DNA from: Dysgonamonadaceae bacterium
GTDB taxonomy: Bacteria > Bacteroidota > Bacteroidia > Bacteroidales > Dysgonomonadaceae
NCBI GenBank assembly: GCA_028696875.1
Contig: JAQVGF010000003.1
Span: forward strand, 1-42,683
Direction of reading: 5' to 3'
Length of the DNA stretch: 42,683 nucleotides
In this document: piece after piece, positions 39,997 through 42,683 of the stretch
Position numbering within the stretch: the first letter of the stretch is position 1
Layout: each line of letters starts with the position of its first letter
Position numbers and translations under genes: made by a program
The notes under the pieces: generated by a model
What the model was told of the DNA's origin: nothing
Database searches by the model: none
Seen by the model: the letters and a program-made list of their open reading frames with translations, nothing else

Positions 39997-41449
39997 TATC
40001 ACTGTTTTTTGGTCTTTTTGAAGCAATAAATTGATTAATCTCTGTAGTCATTTCTAAGTTAAACACTCTGCACAAGATTAAATAGACAGCTCCCATTACT
40101 GCCATTGCGGCTAACATTTGCAAAAAACCATTTGATATTTGATAGGATGCAAAATAGGCAGCCAACACCGCCACAAGTGAAAGAGTTACATAAGGAATAA
40201 CATCTCTAATGAAATTCCAAAGAGAGTAGGCAATCAGTTTTTTGGATAGAAATAGCGAAATGATTAATGTGATGTACATGTAAACCACCCAACTCACAGC
40301 CAAACCGGCAATGCCTTGTTTGAAAAATGCGATAATCAGTGCGATTAGGATGATGCGCTTTACAATCTCTACGCTCAAAAAGAAATCGGCTCTCTCTTTG
40401 GCAATAAACAATTCGTTGAGTATAAAAGTAAAAGGTGACACAGCACCACCCAAGCATAATATCTGAAAATAGGGAACAGATGGTAACCACTTTTCACCGA
40501 ATACATTTACAAAAAGAGGTTCGGCAATCAATATTAAGATAACTGCAATGGGGAACGACAAAAATGACATCGTTTTCATTAGTTTTGCTACCACTCGATG
40601 CAATCGTTCGGTTTGTTGATTTATCTCTGAAAGAATAAGCATAGATACCGAACGGAAAGTATCGGAAAGAACGGCAAATGGAGTATCTTGATATTTGTAT
40701 GCTTGTGTATAAAACCCAACTTGTTGCATGGGATAAAACATGGCAATGACACTGGGGTAGATGTTGTTGAAAATGGCGCCTATTGCTCCCGAAGCCAATA
40801 GCTTATTGCTGAAAGCAAAGAATGTTTTTAGTTTGGACATTTTGAAAATCCATTTGGGTCGCCAAGGTGAATAAAGCCACAAAAATAGACTTCTGAAAAA
40901 AGCATATATTACATTTTGTGCAACCAGCGACCACACACCGAATCCTTTCCAAGCCATGATAAGGGCAATTGCGGTTGAGATAACCAGCGCAGAGGTGTTT
41001 GCTTTGGTCTGGGTTTTGAAATCGGATGCTTTGGTAAAGATTACCGTTTGAATCACGCTAAGCCCATTGAATAGGAGAGAAAGGAAAAGCACTCTGGAAA
41101 CAGGAATGAGCATTGGCTCATGGAATAGTTGGGCAATTAATGGTGCAGAAAGAAAGAGTGCTATATATAGAAATGCACTAATGGCAAGATTGAAATAAAA
41201 AACAGTGCTGTATTCAACTGCGCTGATATGTTTTCGATTGAGCAATGCACGCCCAAACCCACTGTCGATTAATAGCGATGAAATGGCGGTGAAAATGAGC
41301 AGTGATCCCATAATTCCATATGCCGAAATATCCAACAAACGCATTAGAAATACACTGCTAATCAGGAAAATAAGTTTCTGACCAAACTTATCTAGAAAAC
41401 TCCAAAAAAGTGCGGTGACAGTTCTTTTCTTAAGTGTTGAATCAGGCAT
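39986..41449 (-). CDS. Oligosaccharide flippase (Wzx/MOP, Polysacc_synt family)
   Basis: A 487-residue membrane protein with about 12-14 helices of the MOP superfamily: WSFLDKFGQKLIFLISSVFLMRLL, AYGIMGSLLIFTAISSLLIDSGFGRALLNRKH and GFYTQAYKYQDTP are typical of LPS/O-antigen type flippases (WzxC-like). It likely moves lipid-linked sugar units over the inner membrane. It heads the short operon with the GT2 gene; a good -7 box about 185 bp upstream predicts a leader of about 175 nt that includes repeat hairpins. Confidence 0.92.
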   Translation of the reverse strand: MPDSTLKKRTVTALFWSFLDKFGQKLIFLISSVFLMRLLDISAYGIMGSLLIFTAISSLLIDSGFGRALLNRKHISAVEYSTVFYFNLAISAFLYIALFLSAPLIAQLFHEPMLIPVSRVLFLSLLFNGLSVIQTVIFTKASDFKTQTKANTSALVISTAIALIMAWKGFGVWSLVAQNVIYAFFRSLFLWLYSPWRPKWIFKMSKLKTFFAFSNKLLASGAIGAIFNNIYPSVIAMFYPMQQVGFYTQAYKYQDTPFAVLSDTFRSVSMLILSEINQQTERLHRVVAKLMKTMSFLSFPIAVILILIAEPLFVNVFGEKWLPSVPYFQILCLGGAVSPFTFILNELFIAKERADFFLSVEIVKRIILIALIIAFFKQGIAGLAVSWVVYMYITLIISLFLSKKLIAYSLWNFIRDVIPYVTLSLVAVLAAYFASYQISNGFLQMLAAMAVMGAVYLILCRVFNLEMTTEINQFIASKRPKNSDNEE

Positions 41450-41511
41450 CTGAGACTGTTTCTAATTTAAATTATGTGTCCACTCTGAAAAATCTATTTC
41501 TATGTCTTACG

Positions 41512-41540
41512 CCCTAAATCCTCTAAAGAGGACTTTGGCT
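41512..41540. repeat. 29-bp dispersed repeat, copy 2 (inverted)
   Basis: CCCTAAATCCTC, a short centre, then GGACTTTGGCT. It forms a near hairpin AGTCC-like stem (CCTCT, AAA, GAGG) and corresponds, inverted, to 10436-10464. Confidence 0.65.
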
Positions 41541-41631
41541 GAGTGCTGATTAGTAGGATTTTCCTTTAGGGACAAAGGGTGAGAAAATTAACAATCAGCA
41601 GTTTTGTATTTCCAGAGAAGACTTATTAGTG

Positions 41632-41639
41632 CAAAAATA
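41632..41639 (-). promoter_or_regulatory. -7 box TATTTTTG for flippase-GT2 operon
   Basis: Exact TAnnTTTG on the minus strand; the predicted leader is about 175 nt, much longer than those of other genes in the window. Confidence 0.5.
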
Positions 41640-41803
41640 CGATAAGTTTTTCACTTGTTAACAGCTTAATGTGCAAATTATAAGAACAAGACACTCCGTT
41701 TCCGATTTTTTTCTTTAAGTTTGGGTCGAGGTGTGGAGGTATGACGTCTGTAGTGTGAAGCCTGTGGTTTTGGTCTGATTTGGTCAGAACGCTTTCCACC
41801 TAT

Positions 41804-41845
41804 CACTTACATCTTACAACTTGCAACTTATTACTTACGACTCTT
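41804..41845. repeat. Heptad repeat block, 6 units (inverted GTAAGTY type)
   Basis: Units in exact phase: cacttac, atcttac, aacttgc, aacttat, tacttac, gactctt. It ends 3 bp before the queG ATG. Confidence 0.7.
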
Positions 41846-41848
41846 TTT

Positions 41849-42683
41849 ATGACACCGTCAGAAAAAATAAAACAACACGCACTCTCGTTGGGCTTTGATG
41901 CCTGCGGCATTTGTCGTGCAGAATCAGCCGGGGAAGAAAAGAACCTTCGCAATTGGATTAAATCCGGTTATCAGGGTGATATGTCCTATTTGGAAAGGAA
42001 TATTGAGAAAAGAGACGATCCCCGTTTGTTAGTTCCAGGTGCTAAATCAATTGTATCAGTTGCACTAAATTATTATCCACACGAAAAGCGAAATCCCAAT
42101 CTTCCCAAATTTGCTTATTATGCATACGGAAAAGATTACCACTCTGTGGTAAAAGATAAACTGAAACAACTTTTGGAATTTATCAAAACTATTTATCCCG
42201 AAACTGAAGGACGTTTTTTTAGCGACTCAGCACCCGTTCTTGAACGCTATTGGGCTGCTAAAGCAGGACTTGGATTTATTGGAAAGAACACACTGCTCAT
42301 TATTCCCGGTAAAGGATCATTCTTCTTTTTGGGAGAATTAATTATTAATCAAGAATTGGATTACGATGAACCAATCAATCTATCGTGTGGGTCGTGCACC
42401 CAATGTTTAGATGCTTGCCCAACAGGAGCTATCGAACAACCCAACTTATTGAACGCAACTCGTTGCATCTCTTATCAAACCATTGAGAAGAAAGGAGAAC
42501 AAGACGAAGATGTTTCAACCGGTGATTGGGTTTACGGTTGCGATATTTGCCAACTTGTTTGTCCCTGGAACAGATTTTCAAAACCTCATAACACTCCTGA
42601 GTTTAATCCTTCTCCTGAGTTTCTTTCGCTTGATTTAGAAACATTGCAAACGATGAATCAAGAACAGTTTAGTAGTTTGTTCT
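41849..42683 (+). CDS. queG: Epoxyqueuosine reductase, C-terminus beyond window
   Basis: 278 residues are visible from the ATG at 41849 to the right edge. QueG reduces epoxyqueuosine to queuosine in tRNA with a cobalamin cofactor and two [4Fe-4S] clusters. The N-terminal DUF1730 part (about 1-130) includes the catalytic-type DSAPVLERYWAAKAGLGFIGKN (Asp126); the ferredoxin-type cluster ligands are CGSCTQCLDACP (Cys180, 183, 186, 190) and CDICQLVCP (Cys231, 234, 238), with Cys206 between them. A typical full length is about 310-380 residues, so only a short C-terminal part is missing. Confidence 0.96.
   Translation, partial: MTPSEKIKQHALSLGFDACGICRAESAGEEKNLRNWIKSGYQGDMSYLERNIEKRDDPRLLVPGAKSIVSVALNYYPHEKRNPNLPKFAYYAYGKDYHSVVKDKLKQLLEFIKTIYPETEGRFFSDSAPVLERYWAAKAGLGFIGKNTLLIIPGKGSFFFLGELIINQELDYDEPINLSCGSCTQCLDACPTGAIEQPNLLNATRCISYQTIEKKGEQDEDVSTGDWVYGCDICQLVCPWNRFSKPHNTPEFNPSPEFLSLDLETLQTMNQEQFSSLF

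Larger units (their letters stand above)
41450..41848. other. Divergent intergenic region with repeats
   Basis: 399 bp between the flippase and queG. It holds a copy of GTCCACTCTGAAAA (41478-41491), the second copy of the 29-bp repeat (41512-41540), the minus-strand -7 box (41632-41639), a possible plus-strand -7 box TAAGTTTG (41716-41723) about 125 bp before queG, and a heptad block (41804-41845). No gene seen. Confidence 0.7.

Overview
The window reads as chromosomal DNA of a Bacteroidales bacterium. The evidence is a SusC/SusD pair, Bacteroidetes-type lipoprotein signals, -7 promoter boxes of the TAnnTTTG type, an enlarged LepB with a long insert, FloA/NfeD, DUF4292 and EnvC-like proteins, and a low-GC sequence with almost no Shine-Dalgarno sites. 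The family cannot be fixed from sequence alone; Dysgonomonadaceae is a guess from general gene style.

Left end (1-10076, all minus strand): a polysaccharide utilization locus. A one-component membrane regulator (beta-propeller plus Y_Y_Y outside, LuxR-type HTH inside) precedes susC, susD and a LamG surface lipoprotein. After an intercistronic terminator-like hairpin come a secreted alpha/beta hydrolase and a GH144/glycoamylase-type lipoprotein cut by the window edge. The likely substrate is a beta-glucan, possibly beta-1,2-glucan, but only by analogy with GH144.

Middle (10568-26746): a conserved protein of unknown function; a plus-strand run dut, TPR protein, DUF4292 lipoprotein, EnvC-like LytM factor and nucleoside transporter; then minus-strand genes for an M16 peptidase, a nucleoside phosphorylase, and an operon TPR/PD40 protein, nfeD, floA; then guaA on the plus strand. 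The transporter, phosphorylase and guaA give the region a nucleoside salvage flavour.

Right part (26984-42683): a 7TM-HD phosphohydrolase, waaA and gltX; dapB, lepB and a WbqC-like gene; an SDR; plus-strand rnr; then, convergent with rnr, a Wzx-like flippase, a GT2 glycosyltransferase and a REP-associated (RAYT/IS200-like) transposase; and finally queG, cut by the right edge.

The most unusual content is in the repeats. (a) The RAYT gene carries, in frame, tandem 15-bp half-units of the same palindrome that sits at its 3' end, and its 5' end is displaced by an apparent one-base loss in an A-tract. (b) Degenerate tandem repeats with strict 7-bp phase occur in seven places, all intergenic; one holds 18 consecutive units. 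(c) Several REP/BIME-like hairpin families are scattered between genes, including a 115-bp inverted pair whose stems differ by compensatory changes. No rRNA, tRNA or CRISPR array was seen.
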